From contig NZ_VHLG01000004.1 of the NCBI RefSeq assembly GCF_006516955.1, forward strand, positions 248,001-312,000: a stretch of DNA of 64,000 nt, given 5' to 3'. The DNA is from Martelella alba (GTDB lineage Bacteria; Pseudomonadota; Alphaproteobacteria; Rhizobiales; Rhizobiaceae). Below the pieces are notes generated by a model. The model saw nothing but the letters and a program-made list of their open reading frames with translations, did not search any database and was not told where the DNA came from. The translations under genes were made by a program, and so were the position numbers. Positions 45,678-55,401 of this stretch are shown piece by piece (the stretch's first letter is position 1; each line of letters starts with the position of its first letter).

Positions 45678-48600
45678 TCAGCGCCCGGCGACCCGGTGGA
45701 ACCTGGCGATCTGGCTTAGGAAAGCCTTCAGATTGACGGTTTTCACCGGCTTGTGCTGAAGCGCCATATCCTCTTCAAGCGCGGCATCGCGCACCTCGCG
45801 GGTGCGATCCGCCGTCAGCAGCATGGCCGGGATATGGCGGGAGAAGTGCTCGCGCACCGCCGTCACCGCGTCAATGCCATTTTCATGATCGAGATGATAA
45901 TCGGCGATGATCACATCAGGAATAAAACCTGAACCGATCGCGTCCTCCCCCGTCGCTGCCGTTTCCACCACACCGCCCCAGCCTTCGACCAGAAGCCGCA
46001 TGCCTTCAAGAATGGCCTCCTCATTATCGATGCACAGGACTTTCAGCCCGGAAATCGCCTCGACACCGGCAGCATCGATCGTGATCGGCTGATCATGCTC
46101 GCTCGCCTCCTCACCTTCGGAAAGCGGCAGGCTGACCCGGAAGACCGTGCCCTTGCCAACGCTGGAATCGATGCTGACGGGATGCGACAGCATACGCGCC
46201 AGCCGGTCGACGATGGACAGGCCCAGACCCAGGCCCTGCGCCGTTCGCGCGCCTTCTTCCAGTCGTGTGAATTCCTTGAAAATACTCTCGATCTTGGTCT
46301 CCGGTATACCGATCCCGGTGTCGATCACCATCACCGTGGCGCGGTCACGATTACGTCGGACGCCAACCAGAACCTCGCCCGAAAGCGTGTATTTGATCGC
46401 ATTGGACACCAGATTCTGAATGAGCCGGCGCAACAGATGCACATCGGAGCGAACTTTCAGATGCGAGGGCACGACAATCAGCTTCAGCCCGCGTTCCTGT
46501 GCGAGCGGCTGGAAATCGGTCTCAACCCTTCTGAGCAATTCATCAAGCGCGACGGATGTGAAATGCGGCTTCATCGCCCCGGCATCAAGCCGCGAAATAT
46601 CGAGCACGGCACCAAGAATATCCTCAACCGATTGCAGCGCCGAATCCACTTTTAGCGACAGCACACGGTTGTCGCTTTCGGCTGGCATGCGCTCGCCAAG
46701 GGCGGCTGCATAAAGACGCGCGGCATTGAGCGGCTGAAGGATATCGTGACCGGCAGCGGAAAAGAAGCGCGTCTTGCCGATATTCGCCTCATCAGCGGCC
46801 CGTCGCGCCTCACGCAGTGCCTCGTTCACCCGCGTCAGCTCGGCGGTGCGCTCATTCACCCGCAGTTCCAGCGTTTCATTGGCCTGTTTCAGCGCCAGAT
46901 CGGCCGCCACGCGCCGGGTGATATCGGTAAAGGTAACGACCATGCCCTTGTCCGGCATCGGCCGCGACTGCACTTCGATGATGCGATGGCCGCTCTCCAG
47001 CACCATGGGGAAGGCCTTCTCATGCCCGCGCAGACGCTTGAGAATATCCTCAGCCTCCTGGCCCGTCAGATCACCGCGTGACGACAGCCGGCCGATGATA
47101 TTGATCAGCGGATAGCCGACCTGTCCCGCCTCGTCCGGCAGGCTTAAAAGCTCGCGGAAACGTCTGTTCCACACGGTCAGCCGGTTGGTGGCGTCAAAAA
47201 CGGCAATCCCCTGATCCATATGGGCCAGTGCCGTCTGCAGCATGCCCTGATTATATTGCAGCGCCTCGCTTGCCTGATCGAGCAGGAAGGCCGCATCGCC
47301 GGTTGCCGCCTCGGCGCGCTGCAGCACCAGCGACAGCACAAGACGTGCCGAAGACGAGCCGATGGCAGAGGCCAGCAATTGCTCGGAGAAATGGATAAGC
47401 GCCATGTCGGCCTGATCACCATCATCAAGCCTGCGCCCGGCACTGTTCTCAAAGGTGGCAAAGGAGCGCAGCGTGCGCTCATCCCCCAGATAGCCGGTGA
47501 TCGCATCCTTGAGGGCGCCAACCGAAACACCGGTGCCAAGCCCACGGGCCGAGGACTGCCAGCGCGCCTGACGCTTGACGAAAATACCCGACTGGATCCG
47601 CTCCAGCGGGCTGGAGGGCCGTGACAGCGAGCCCAGCACCAGGCCGAGAATATTCAGCGACAGGGACAGGCAGGTAACATTCAGCAACGGATCAGCGGCA
47701 GGCCCGGTGAAAAGCCCCGTCCCCGGAATGAAGACATCGAGAATATCGCCGGCAAGAGCGGAATGGTCGGGGCCGCCAAGGCTTGGAATGAACAGCAGAT
47801 AGGCCCAGACGAGGAAGCCGAGCGACAGGCCGATAATGGCGCCACGGGCATTGGCGCGCCGCCAGACCAGCCCGATAATCAACGCCGGGGCTACCTGCGC
47901 GATGGCGGCGAAGGCCAGAAGCCCGATCGAAAACAGCCCGCGATCACTGTCGATATGCCGGTAATAGACATAGCCCAGCAGCATGACCCCGAGAATTGAG
48001 GCCCGGCGGATATTGAGCAGGAGATTGGAGAAATCCTGCTTGCGCCCAGGGATCGCCGTCATGCGCCGTCTGAGGAAGATCGGATTGACGATATCGTTTG
48101 ACAGCATGATCGCCAGTGCCACCGAGGAGACGATGACCATGGCTGTCGCCGCCGAAAATCCGCCGATAAAGGTAATCAGCGAAATGAACGGCATGCCCTC
48201 GGCGATCGGCAATTGCAGCACATAGAGATCGGCATCGACATGGGGCCCGAGGATCATCAGCCCGCCGAGTGCCACCGGCAGGACCAGAATATTGATCGCC
48301 ACAAGGTAGAGCGGGAACAGAAAGCGCGCGAGGTTGAGCTCCCGCTCCGAGCGGTTTTCCACCACAGTGACATGAAACTGGCGCGGCAATAGCAGGATCG
48401 CGCAGGCCGACAGCAGGATCAGCAGGATCCAGCGGCTGATCGGCGTGTCATAGGACAGAGCGGTCATGGCGGCCGAATTCTCCGCAGCCTTGGCAAAAAG
48501 ATCGACCGGCCCGTTGAACAGCACGAACAGCACGAAAAAACCAACAGAGCCGAAGGCAATCAACTTGACCACCGATTCCATCGCGATTGCAAGTATAAGC

Positions 48601-49178
48601 CCGTCCTGATGCTCGGTCGCGTCGGTGTGGCGGGTGCCGAAGATGATGGCGAAGGAGGCCAGCACCAGCGTCACCGCAAAGGGCAGACCGATCGGCAGGA
48701 AACCGGCACCGGTGAGCGTGCCATAGGGCGTGCCGACCATGGCCGCAACCGAATCGGAAACGGCCTTCAGCTGCAAGGCGATATAGGGAATGGCGGCCGC
48801 CAGCGAAATCACCGCGACGAGGCCCGCAACCGTGGAATTCTTGCCATAGCGGGCCGCGAGGAAATCAGCTGCCGAGGTCAGCTTCTCCGCCTTGGCAAGA
48901 CCGACCATGCGGCGCAGCAGCGGCATGCCAAGCGTAAACGCAACAATGGGACCAAGATAGATACCGAGAAATTCCAGCCCACGATCCGCCGCAAGACCAA
49001 CACCGCCGAAATAGGTCCATGAAGTGCAGTAGACAGCCAGCGACAGCGAATAGACGAAAGGCCGGCCGGATAAGGGCGCAAGCTGGCGTTTTGCCCGGCG
49101 GTCGCCAAAACTGGCGACCACGAAGAGCAGCAGAATATAAGAAAGCGCCACCAGCAGGATGAGCCAGCTCGGCAACAT
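45678..49178 (-). CDS. Hybrid histidine kinase with N-terminal sodium:solute symporter domain
   Basis: An 1166-residue membrane sensor. Residues 1 to about 500 form a 12-13-helix SSF (SLC5-like) symporter domain (TSAADFLAARYGKNSTVAGLVAVISLAAAIPY). A PAS domain follows at about 640-750 (DQGIAVFDATNRLTVWNRRF), then a coiled coil, the dimerisation histidine near 809 (AAGHDILQPLNA), and the ATPase domain (GIGIPETKIESIFKEFTR, GLGLGLSIVDR). It ends with a receiver domain with Asp near 1093 (VIIADYHLDHENG). Similar SSF kinases (CrbS/NahK type) sense or gate nutrient entry. No partner response regulator is adjacent. Confidence 0.92.
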   Translation of the reverse strand: MLPSWLILLVALSYILLLFVVASFGDRRAKRQLAPLSGRPFVYSLSLAVYCTSWTYFGGVGLAADRGLEFLGIYLGPIVAFTLGMPLLRRMVGLAKAEKLTSAADFLAARYGKNSTVAGLVAVISLAAAIPYIALQLKAVSDSVAAMVGTPYGTLTGAGFLPIGLPFAVTLVLASFAIIFGTRHTDATEHQDGLILAIAMESVVKLIAFGSVGFFVLFVLFNGPVDLFAKAAENSAAMTALSYDTPISRWILLILLSACAILLLPRQFHVTVVENRSERELNLARFLFPLYLVAINILVLPVALGGLMILGPHVDADLYVLQLPIAEGMPFISLITFIGGFSAATAMVIVSSVALAIMLSNDIVNPIFLRRRMTAIPGRKQDFSNLLLNIRRASILGVMLLGYVYYRHIDSDRGLFSIGLLAFAAIAQVAPALIIGLVWRRANARGAIIGLSLGFLVWAYLLFIPSLGGPDHSALAGDILDVFIPGTGLFTGPAADPLLNVTCLSLSLNILGLVLGSLSRPSSPLERIQSGIFVKRQARWQSSARGLGTGVSVGALKDAITGYLGDERTLRSFATFENSAGRRLDDGDQADMALIHFSEQLLASAIGSSSARLVLSLVLQRAEAATGDAAFLLDQASEALQYNQGMLQTALAHMDQGIAVFDATNRLTVWNRRFRELLSLPDEAGQVGYPLINIIGRLSSRGDLTGQEAEDILKRLRGHEKAFPMVLESGHRIIEVQSRPMPDKGMVVTFTDITRRVAADLALKQANETLELRVNERTAELTRVNEALREARRAADEANIGKTRFFSAAGHDILQPLNAARLYAAALGERMPAESDNRVLSLKVDSALQSVEDILGAVLDISRLDAGAMKPHFTSVALDELLRRVETDFQPLAQERGLKLIVVPSHLKVRSDVHLLRRLIQNLVSNAIKYTLSGEVLVGVRRNRDRATVMVIDTGIGIPETKIESIFKEFTRLEEGARTAQGLGLGLSIVDRLARMLSHPVSIDSSVGKGTVFRVSLPLSEGEEASEHDQPITIDAAGVEAISGLKVLCIDNEEAILEGMRLLVEGWGGVVETAATGEDAIGSGFIPDVIIADYHLDHENGIDAVTAVREHFSRHIPAMLLTADRTREVRDAALEEDMALQHKPVKTVNLKAFLSQIARFHRVAGR

Positions 49179-49341
49179 CGACAGTCCTCCCTGAAGGCCC
49201 CGACCTTAGGCGATTGTGGCAGATTTGGGAATGCCTGCCTTTCGACCGGTTTCCGATCACAAAAATCAATGATTCACCGGTGATTTTTCATGTCATCGCC
49301 GCGTTTCTGCGGCTAAAAGAATGCTGTCCAAGGAGTGCACC

Positions 49342-50508
49342 ATGACATTGACCGAAAGCCTGAGCGAGCGCTCTCTCAACGCACCCGAGAGCGGTATTGT
49401 CGAGATCATCAATTACGCCTTCGGGCGTGACGGGCTGCTGCCGCTCTGGGCCGGCGAAGGTGATCTGCCGACCCCCGCCTTCATCCGCGAGGCCGCGGCC
49501 AAGGCACTGGCCGATGGTGAGACCTTCTACACGCTGCAACGCGGCATTCCCGAACTGCGCCAGGCGATCGCCGATTATTACGGCCGGCATTTTGCCAAGA
49601 CGCTGGCCATGGACAATATCTTCGTAACGACATCCGGCATGCATGCGATCAAGCTGATGGTCGAAGCGCTGACGGAAGTGGGCGATGAGGCAATCTACTT
49701 CACCCCCGCCTGGCCGAATATCTCTGCCTCGCTTGGTGTCTGCGGGGCAAAACAGATCGGCGTGCCGCTGGATTTCAGGGATGGCCGCTGGCAGCTCGAC
49801 CCCGGCAAGGTCGAGGCGGCGATTACCGAGAAGACCAGCGTCATCTTCGTCAACTCGCCCTCCAACCCGACCGGCTGGACGGCGAGCGTCGAGGATCTTC
49901 GCGCGCTTCTCGATATCGCGCGCAAAAACGGCATCTGGATCATCGCCGACGAGATCTATGCGCTCTATCATTTTGGCGGCGGCCGCGCGCCCTCCTTCAT
50001 GGATATCATGGAGGATGATGACCGCGTCGTCTTCGTCAATTCCTTTTCCAAGAACTGGTCGATGACGGGCTGGCGTATCGGCTGGATCGTCGCCCCCGCC
50101 GAAATGGGCGATGTCATTGAAAACCTGGTGCAATATACCGTTTCAGGGGTGCCGCAATTTCTGCAGAAGGGGGCTCTGGCAGCCGTGCGCGACGGCGACG
50201 GTGTGATTGCTGAAAACTTCCGTCGCGCCAGCCTCTCGCGCGATATTCTCTGCGACCGCCTGCTGGCCACGAACCGGGTTCAGACGCTGAAGCCTCAAGG
50301 CGCACTCTACGCCTTCCTCAAGGTCGACGGCATTACCGACAGTCGCCGCGCCGCACTTGATATCGTCGACAAGACAGGCGTCGGGCTGGCACCGGGATCG
50401 GCGTTCGGGCCGGGCGGCGAAGCCTTCCTGCGCGCCTGCTTCCTGCGCGATCCGAAGCAGATTGAAGATGCGGCTGACCGGCTCTGCGAATATATCGCCA
50501 AGCTTTGA
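49342..50508 (+). CDS. PLP-dependent class I/II aminotransferase
   Basis: A 388-residue fold-type I aminotransferase. The PLP lysine is K237 in NSFSKNWSMTGWRIGW. Other marks are TSGMHAIKLMVEAL, the N-P-T-G motif in NSPSNPTGW, and DEIYALYHF. AAGGAG sits 6 bases before ATG 49342; an ATG at 49321 would add 7 residues. The GMHAIKLMVEAL segment and overall pattern resemble AspC-like aromatic/aspartate enzymes, but the substrate is uncertain. It converges on the TetR gene with 9 bases between. Confidence 0.9.
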   Translation: MTLTESLSERSLNAPESGIVEIINYAFGRDGLLPLWAGEGDLPTPAFIREAAAKALADGETFYTLQRGIPELRQAIADYYGRHFAKTLAMDNIFVTTSGMHAIKLMVEALTEVGDEAIYFTPAWPNISASLGVCGAKQIGVPLDFRDGRWQLDPGKVEAAITEKTSVIFVNSPSNPTGWTASVEDLRALLDIARKNGIWIIADEIYALYHFGGGRAPSFMDIMEDDDRVVFVNSFSKNWSMTGWRIGWIVAPAEMGDVIENLVQYTVSGVPQFLQKGALAAVRDGDGVIAENFRRASLSRDILCDRLLATNRVQTLKPQGALYAFLKVDGITDSRRAALDIVDKTGVGLAPGSAFGPGGEAFLRACFLRDPKQIEDAADRLCEYIAKL

Positions 50509-50517
50509 GGCACCGCC

Positions 50518-51120
50518 TCAACCGGCCTTGACGGCGTGATAGCCGACCAGCGGCAGGAAAACCGTGTCGACAATATCGATGATCACGGCATCCGAGGTCG
50601 GTTTCATCGTCATCATCATATCCTGACGCAGGAGATCGACCGGCAGGGAAACGATGCGCGGCGCGATCGCCTGGTCTTCAATCTCGCCACGGGCCGTCGC
50701 CCGCGTCAAAAGGATCTCCATCGTATGCTGATCGCGCGAAACGATCTGGCGCTTCAATTCCGCCGGACTTGAATTGGTTTCACGAAAATAATCCGTGAGT
50801 TCCACCGAAATCAGCGATCCCATGCGCGACCGCCGGTCGACGATATGCTGCAGCAATGCGATCACATCGTCTCGCAGATCCCCCAGATCAGGAACGATGA
50901 TCGGGTTCGCCTCGACGTGATAGCGCATGGCGGCCACGGCCAGGTCGGGCCGCGACGCCCAGCGGCGATAAAGCACCGGACGGCTGGTGCCTGCACGTTT
51001 GGCCACCGCCTCCATGGTCAGTCCGCCATAGCCCTTCTCCAGCAACTCGTCCCAGGCCGCCTTCAGCAATGCGCTTTCAAGCTCTTCGCCACGCCTTCGT
51101 TCCGTCGTCTTCTTCGTCAT
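50518..51120 (-). CDS. TetR/AcrR family regulator
   Basis: A 200-residue repressor-like protein. The N-terminal HTH (about 10-55) reads LLKAAWDELLEKGYGGLTMEAVAKRAGTSRPVLYRRWASR. The C-terminal ligand domain ends VIIDIVDTVFLPLVGYHAVKAG. I used ATG 51120 (MTKKTTERRRGE); upstream in-frame starts at 51132 and 51141 are possible. It is divergent from an emrA-emrB pair, with a perfect inverted repeat in between, so it very likely controls that pair and itself. Confidence 0.9.
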   Translation of the reverse strand: MTKKTTERRRGEELESALLKAAWDELLEKGYGGLTMEAVAKRAGTSRPVLYRRWASRPDLAVAAMRYHVEANPIIVPDLGDLRDDVIALLQHIVDRRSRMGSLISVELTDYFRETNSSPAELKRQIVSRDQHTMEILLTRATARGEIEDQAIAPRIVSLPVDLLRQDMMMTMKPTSDAVIIDIVDTVFLPLVGYHAVKAG

Positions 51121-51153
51121 TCCACAGTCCATAAGAAACACTGACGAATCCTA

Positions 51154-51194
51154 TTGACAGAATTCGACACGAATATTAGATACATCAATGTATC
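51154..51194 (+). promoter_or_regulatory. emrAB promoter and TetR operator
   Basis: A consensus -35 TTGACA (51154-51159) is followed after 17 bases by TAGATA (51177-51182). Overlapping the -10 is a perfect inverted repeat GATACAT-CA-ATGTATC (51179-51194), a classic TetR-family operator layout. It lies about 100 bases before the emrA start and 59 bases from the tetR start. Confidence 0.75.
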
Positions 51195-51291
51195 CTAATT
51201 GCCAAGGATCGATTACCGGTCCCGATTGGCACAAGCGGATGACCCCATTTTACGTCCGCCATGGCGGTTTGTCTTATCAGGAAAACACATT

Positions 51292-52458
51292 ATGAACGCT
51301 TCTTCCGAGCAGAAGCCCGCAGAGGAACTGTCACCTTCCGACAGCGACGTCACCATCGTCAAGCCGAAGCCGCGCCGCGCCGGCCGTTTCATCCTCATGG
51401 CCTCAGTGCCCGTCATCCTCGCCGTTGCCGGCTCCTATTTCTATGTCACCGGCGGCCGTGTTGTTTCCACCGAAGATTCCTACGTCGATCAGGATGTGGT
51501 GAAGATCGTGCCGGAAGTCTCCGGCAAGATCGTCTCCGTCGGCCCCGGCGAAAACGACGCCGTCACCAAGGGCAGCCTGCTCTTCGCCATTGATGATTCG
51601 GTCTATGTGAATGCCGTCGACCAGGCGAATGCTGCCGTGGCTTCGGCACGCCTCGATGTGGAAAAGCTGAAATCGGCCTATCTGAAAACCGAGGCAGAAC
51701 TTGAAACGGCCGGCGAGGCACTGACCATCGCCCGGGTGCGCCAGCAGCGCCAGCAGAACCTTCTGAAACAGGGCGCCGTCAGCCAGACCGCGCTGGATGA
51801 GGCAGACCTGACGCTGAAGAACGCCGAAGGTGCCGTTGTCAGCGCCAGGCAGGATGTCGCCAGTGCCAAGGCCGCTCTTGGCGGCAATCCCGATATTGCC
51901 ACCGACAGCCATCCCGAAGTGATGGCCGCTCTTGCCAAACTGGATGCCGCCAAGCTGGATCTGGCGCGCACCAAGGTCGTCGCACCGAGCAATGGCATCG
52001 TCACCCAGACCACATCGTTGCAGGACGGGCAATATGTCTCGACCTCATCTTCGGTGCTGACGATCGTCGACACCGGATCGACAGTGATCGAGGCCAACTT
52101 CAAGGAAACCGAACTCACGCATATGAAGGCCGGCCAGCCGGTCGAAGTGCGTGTTGATGCCTATCCTGATGTGACGATCAAGGGCACAGTCGAAAGCATC
52201 GGCGCCGGCACCGGCTCGGCCTTTTCGCTTATCCCGGCCCAGAACGCATCCGGCAACTGGGTCAAGGTGGTGCAGCGCGTTCCCGTGCGCATTGCCCTGG
52301 AGCTGACGCCGAAAAGCCCGGATCTTCGCGTCGGCATGAGCGCTCTTGTCGAGGTTGATACCGGACATGCCCGCGGCATGCCTGACTTCGTGAAGAACAG
52401 CCTTGCCGCCATCGGCTTCGGCGAACCGGCCCTTGCTGCCGACGGGGATGCTGACTGA
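51292..52458 (+). CDS. HlyD/EmrA-type membrane fusion protein, second system
   Basis: A 388-residue adaptor with a cytoplasmic N-terminal tail, one membrane helix (about 34-52, FILMASVPVILAVAGSYFYV), lipoyl halves (KIVPEVSGKIVSVGPGENDAV and VVAPSNGIVTQTTSLQDGQYV) and an alpha-helical hairpin (about 100-205). It is followed by the permease gene with a 1-base overlap (TGATG at 52456-52460). ATG 51292 has CAGGAAAA upstream. It would link the permease to a TolC-like channel encoded elsewhere. Confidence 0.92.
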   Translation: MNASSEQKPAEELSPSDSDVTIVKPKPRRAGRFILMASVPVILAVAGSYFYVTGGRVVSTEDSYVDQDVVKIVPEVSGKIVSVGPGENDAVTKGSLLFAIDDSVYVNAVDQANAAVASARLDVEKLKSAYLKTEAELETAGEALTIARVRQQRQQNLLKQGAVSQTALDEADLTLKNAEGAVVSARQDVASAKAALGGNPDIATDSHPEVMAALAKLDAAKLDLARTKVVAPSNGIVTQTTSLQDGQYVSTSSSVLTIVDTGSTVIEANFKETELTHMKAGQPVEVRVDAYPDVTIKGTVESIGAGTGSAFSLIPAQNASGNWVKVVQRVPVRIALELTPKSPDLRVGMSALVEVDTGHARGMPDFVKNSLAAIGFGEPALAADGDAD

Positions 52459-53987
52459 TGAGCGCCGCCGTAACGGCAGAGCCGGATATGACGAAGGTTC
52501 CGTTCAAGGGGCTTTTGACCATATCGATCATGCTCGCCACCATCATGCAGGTGCTCGACACGACGATTGCCAACGTTGCTCTGCCCTCCATGCGTGGTTC
52601 GCTCGGCGCCAGCCAAGACCAGGTCACCTGGGTGCTGACATCCTATATCGTCGCTTCCGCCATCATCACCCCGGTCACCGGCTGGCTGTCGGAACGCTAC
52701 GGGCTCAGGCAGATATTCATCGTCTCCGCCGCCGGCTTCATTGTCACCTCCATGGCCTGCGGCATGGCCTCCAGCCTCAACGAGATGGTGGCCTTCCGCG
52801 TGCTGCAGGGCCTGTTCGGCGCCTCGCTGGTGCCGCTGTCCCAGACTGTCCTGCTCGATATCAATCCGCGCGAAAAGCACGGCCAGGCCATGGCGGTCTG
52901 GGGCATGGGCGTGATGCTGGGCCCGATCATCGGCCCGACGCTGGGCGGCTGGCTGACGGATAACTGGGGCTGGCGCTATGTCTTCTATGTCAACCTGCCC
53001 ATCGGACTGCTCGCCCTTGCCGGCATGGTGCTGTTCCTGCCCAAGGCGCCGACCCGCATTCGCCGTTTCGACTTTTTCGGCTTTGCCATGCTATCGATCG
53101 CCATCGGCGCGCTGCAAATGATCCTCGACCGCGGCCAGGCGCAGAACTGGTTCCAGTCAACCGAGATCTGGATCGAGACGGGGCTTTTCGTCTCGGGCCT
53201 GTGGGTCTTCACCATTCATATCCTGCGCGCCAAGGATCCGTTCATTTCGCTGGCCGTGTTCAAGGACAAGAACCTGCTGATGGCCCTGATCCTCGCCGCA
53301 CTCGTCGGCGCTATGGTGCTCGGCGGTTCGGCACTGCTGCCATCGCTGCTGCAGGACGTGCTCGGCTATCCGGTGGCCCTGTCAGGCCTTGTCATGGCCC
53401 CGCGCGGTTTCGGCACCATGGCCTCGATGATGCTGTATGGCCGGCTTGCCAACCGGATAGACACACGCGTCGCCATTGTCACCGGCCTGTTGCTGACGGC
53501 ATGGTCGATGCAGATGATGACCGGTTTTTCCACGACGATGGGCAAGGAACCGGTGATTGTCAGCGGCATATTGCAGGGTTTCGGTCTCGGTCTCGTTTTC
53601 GTACCACTTTCGGCGCTTGCCTATGCAACGCTCGAAGCCCGATACCGCGCCGAAGCCGCAGGCCTGTTCAACCTGGTGCGCAATATCGGTTCCAGCGTCG
53701 GCATTTCACTGCTCTCGACGGTGCTCGCCTGGAACGTCGCCACCAACCGCACCGAGATGACCGCCAAGATCACCGAGGCGGGGCCGCGTCTGGCCGATAT
53801 TGCCGAGAAAACCGGATTTTCCCATGATATTCTGATCTATCTGGTCAATTCCGAAATCAATGTTCAGGCGGCCCTGATCGCCTATGTCGACGATTTCAAG
53901 CTGATGATGCTCGTCACCTTCGCGCTGATGCCGCTGGTGCTGTTCATGCAGAAGCCGAAACCGCGGCCGGTGAAGGTTTCCGAATAG
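52458..53987 (+). CDS. DHA2-family drug efflux permease (EmrB/QacA)
   Basis: A 509-residue 14-helix major facilitator. The DHA2 motif LDTTIANVALPSM, motif A-like GWLSERYGLRQIF and motif C GMGVMLGPIIGPTLGGWL are all intact. It pairs with the upstream fusion protein and is probably repressed by the divergent TetR. It is a more canonical EmrB than the one at 38426. A palindromic repeat element follows its stop. Confidence 0.94.
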   Translation: MSAAVTAEPDMTKVPFKGLLTISIMLATIMQVLDTTIANVALPSMRGSLGASQDQVTWVLTSYIVASAIITPVTGWLSERYGLRQIFIVSAAGFIVTSMACGMASSLNEMVAFRVLQGLFGASLVPLSQTVLLDINPREKHGQAMAVWGMGVMLGPIIGPTLGGWLTDNWGWRYVFYVNLPIGLLALAGMVLFLPKAPTRIRRFDFFGFAMLSIAIGALQMILDRGQAQNWFQSTEIWIETGLFVSGLWVFTIHILRAKDPFISLAVFKDKNLLMALILAALVGAMVLGGSALLPSLLQDVLGYPVALSGLVMAPRGFGTMASMMLYGRLANRIDTRVAIVTGLLLTAWSMQMMTGFSTTMGKEPVIVSGILQGFGLGLVFVPLSALAYATLEARYRAEAAGLFNLVRNIGSSVGISLLSTVLAWNVATNRTEMTAKITEAGPRLADIAEKTGFSHDILIYLVNSEINVQAALIAYVDDFKLMMLVTFALMPLVLFMQKPKPRPVKVSE

Positions 53988-54002
53988 GCCTCACCGAAAA
54001 AG

Positions 54003-54260
54003 GGCCCGCCGATCTGGCGGGTCTCCGACTGCTGACAAACCGCGCCCCTTTCGCTGACGTCGTGCCTGTGCTTGGTCAACAGGCATCCAGCCGACGCGCG
54101 TCCGCGCCGCGAAAGACTCTGCTTATTCAAAATCTTAGGAATATGGATCCCCGTGGACCAAGCACGGGGATGACGCCGGAGAGGGCAGCTATTCCACCCC
54201 AAACAGGCATTCTGAACGACTTTGTCAACAAGCTGAAGGCCCGCCTATCTGGCGGGCCGT
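54003..54260 (+). repeat. Complex palindromic repeat element, copy A
   Basis: About 255 bases filling the gap between convergent emrB and dctP. It has outer hairpins CCCGCC-GATCT-GGCGGG (54005-54021) and GGCCCGCC-TATCT-GGCGGGCC (54238-54258). The core (54059-54174) has two stems, TGCCTGT/ACAGGCA and ATCCCCGTG/CACGGGGAT. The whole element matches copy B at 59699-59946 in reverse complement, including the flanks CTGCTGACAAAC and CTGAACGACTTT. It is MITE-like in form but carries no gene. Confidence 0.8.
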
Positions 54261-54282
54261 TCCGATCGATCAGGCCTGCAGA

Positions 54283-55350
54283 TTACTGGGCCATTTCCAC
54301 CGCGCGTTCGGCATCCACCTTGGCCTGCGCCGCATCAACAGCGGCGGTAAAGCTGGCGTAGATATCGGCGCCGCCAGGGACATTGGCGGTAAACCAGTCA
54401 AACACCGGAGCCGCCGCATTGCGGAATTCAGACTTTTCATCATCCGTCGGCACGTAAATCTCGCCGCCATCCTTGATAAATTCCTGATAGGCGGCGATTT
54501 CCTTGCGCTTGGGGCTGGCAAAGGTTGCCTGCTGCAACGCCTTGAAACCATCGACAACGACCTTCTGCTCTTCAGGCGTGAGGCTGGCGAAGCGGGCGCT
54601 GCCCATCCACCAGAAGGCGGCCATGTAGGAATGCCGGTCGAGCGTGATATATTTTAGCCCGGCATCGGGAAACTTCATGTTCATGATGTCGGTGATGCCG
54701 TTGGCCGTGCCCTCGACAACGCCGGTCTGCAGCGAGGTAAACAGTTCCGACCACGGCATCGGCGTCGGCGCACCGCCCAGTGTCTTGACCAGTTCCTGCG
54801 GCAGTTCGGCGGGCACGGTGCGCATCTTCAGCCCCACCATATCGGCAGGCGTGTGAATGGTGTGCTGGGTATTGGCGAAATTGCGCCAGCCACCGGTATT
54901 ACCGATGGTCATCAGCCGGATCGCGCCGCCGCTGTCTTCAAGCGCCAGATCGCGCAACTCGGTGGTGAAGGGACCGTTCAGCACGGTCTCGGCAATCCGG
55001 TCATCATCCATCAGATAGGGCAGATCCAGAACCTGCAGATAGGGAAACAGGCCCGCAGCACCTGCCGTGGTCGAGACATAGACGTCAATCGTGCCGTCGG
55101 CGATGCCCTGCAGGCATTCCTCGCCCGTACCGCAGATCTGCGTACCGAGGAAAATATCGACGGCGATCGCGCCATTGGAGGCGTTTTCGACATAATTCTT
55201 GAAGACGACGAGGCCATCATAATCCTCATCCGCTTCGTTGGAATTGGCCACCGCACGCAGCGTGATATCCGCAGCTGCGGCCATGCCGCCAAAGGCAACA
55301 AGCGAGACTGCTCCCGCCAGGAGCGAGGCCTTGAACATATGTTTGAACAT
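54283..55350 (-). CDS. dctP: TRAP transporter substrate-binding protein DctP
   Basis: A 355-residue periplasmic binding protein with a signal peptide (about 1-26, SLVAFGGMAAAAD). The DctP fold is seen in GTQICGTGEECLQGIADGTID, and GLKMRTVPAELPQELVKTLGG holds the arginine that binds the ligand carboxylate. GVVEGTANGITDIMNMKF is the conserved dimer/ligand segment. GGAGGA precedes ATG 55350. It is the last gene of dctQ-dctM-dctP. The ligand is some organic acid, unidentified. Confidence 0.93.
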   Translation of the reverse strand: MFKHMFKASLLAGAVSLVAFGGMAAAADITLRAVANSNEADEDYDGLVVFKNYVENASNGAIAVDIFLGTQICGTGEECLQGIADGTIDVYVSTTAGAAGLFPYLQVLDLPYLMDDDRIAETVLNGPFTTELRDLALEDSGGAIRLMTIGNTGGWRNFANTQHTIHTPADMVGLKMRTVPAELPQELVKTLGGAPTPMPWSELFTSLQTGVVEGTANGITDIMNMKFPDAGLKYITLDRHSYMAAFWWMGSARFASLTPEEQKVVVDGFKALQQATFASPKRKEIAAYQEFIKDGGEIYVPTDDEKSEFRNAAAPVFDWFTANVPGGADIYASFTAAVDAAQAKVDAERAVEMAQ

Positions 55351-55401
55351 CAATGTCCTCCCATTTTGCCGGGATCCGTGATCGGTTGATCCCGCTTTCA
55401 G

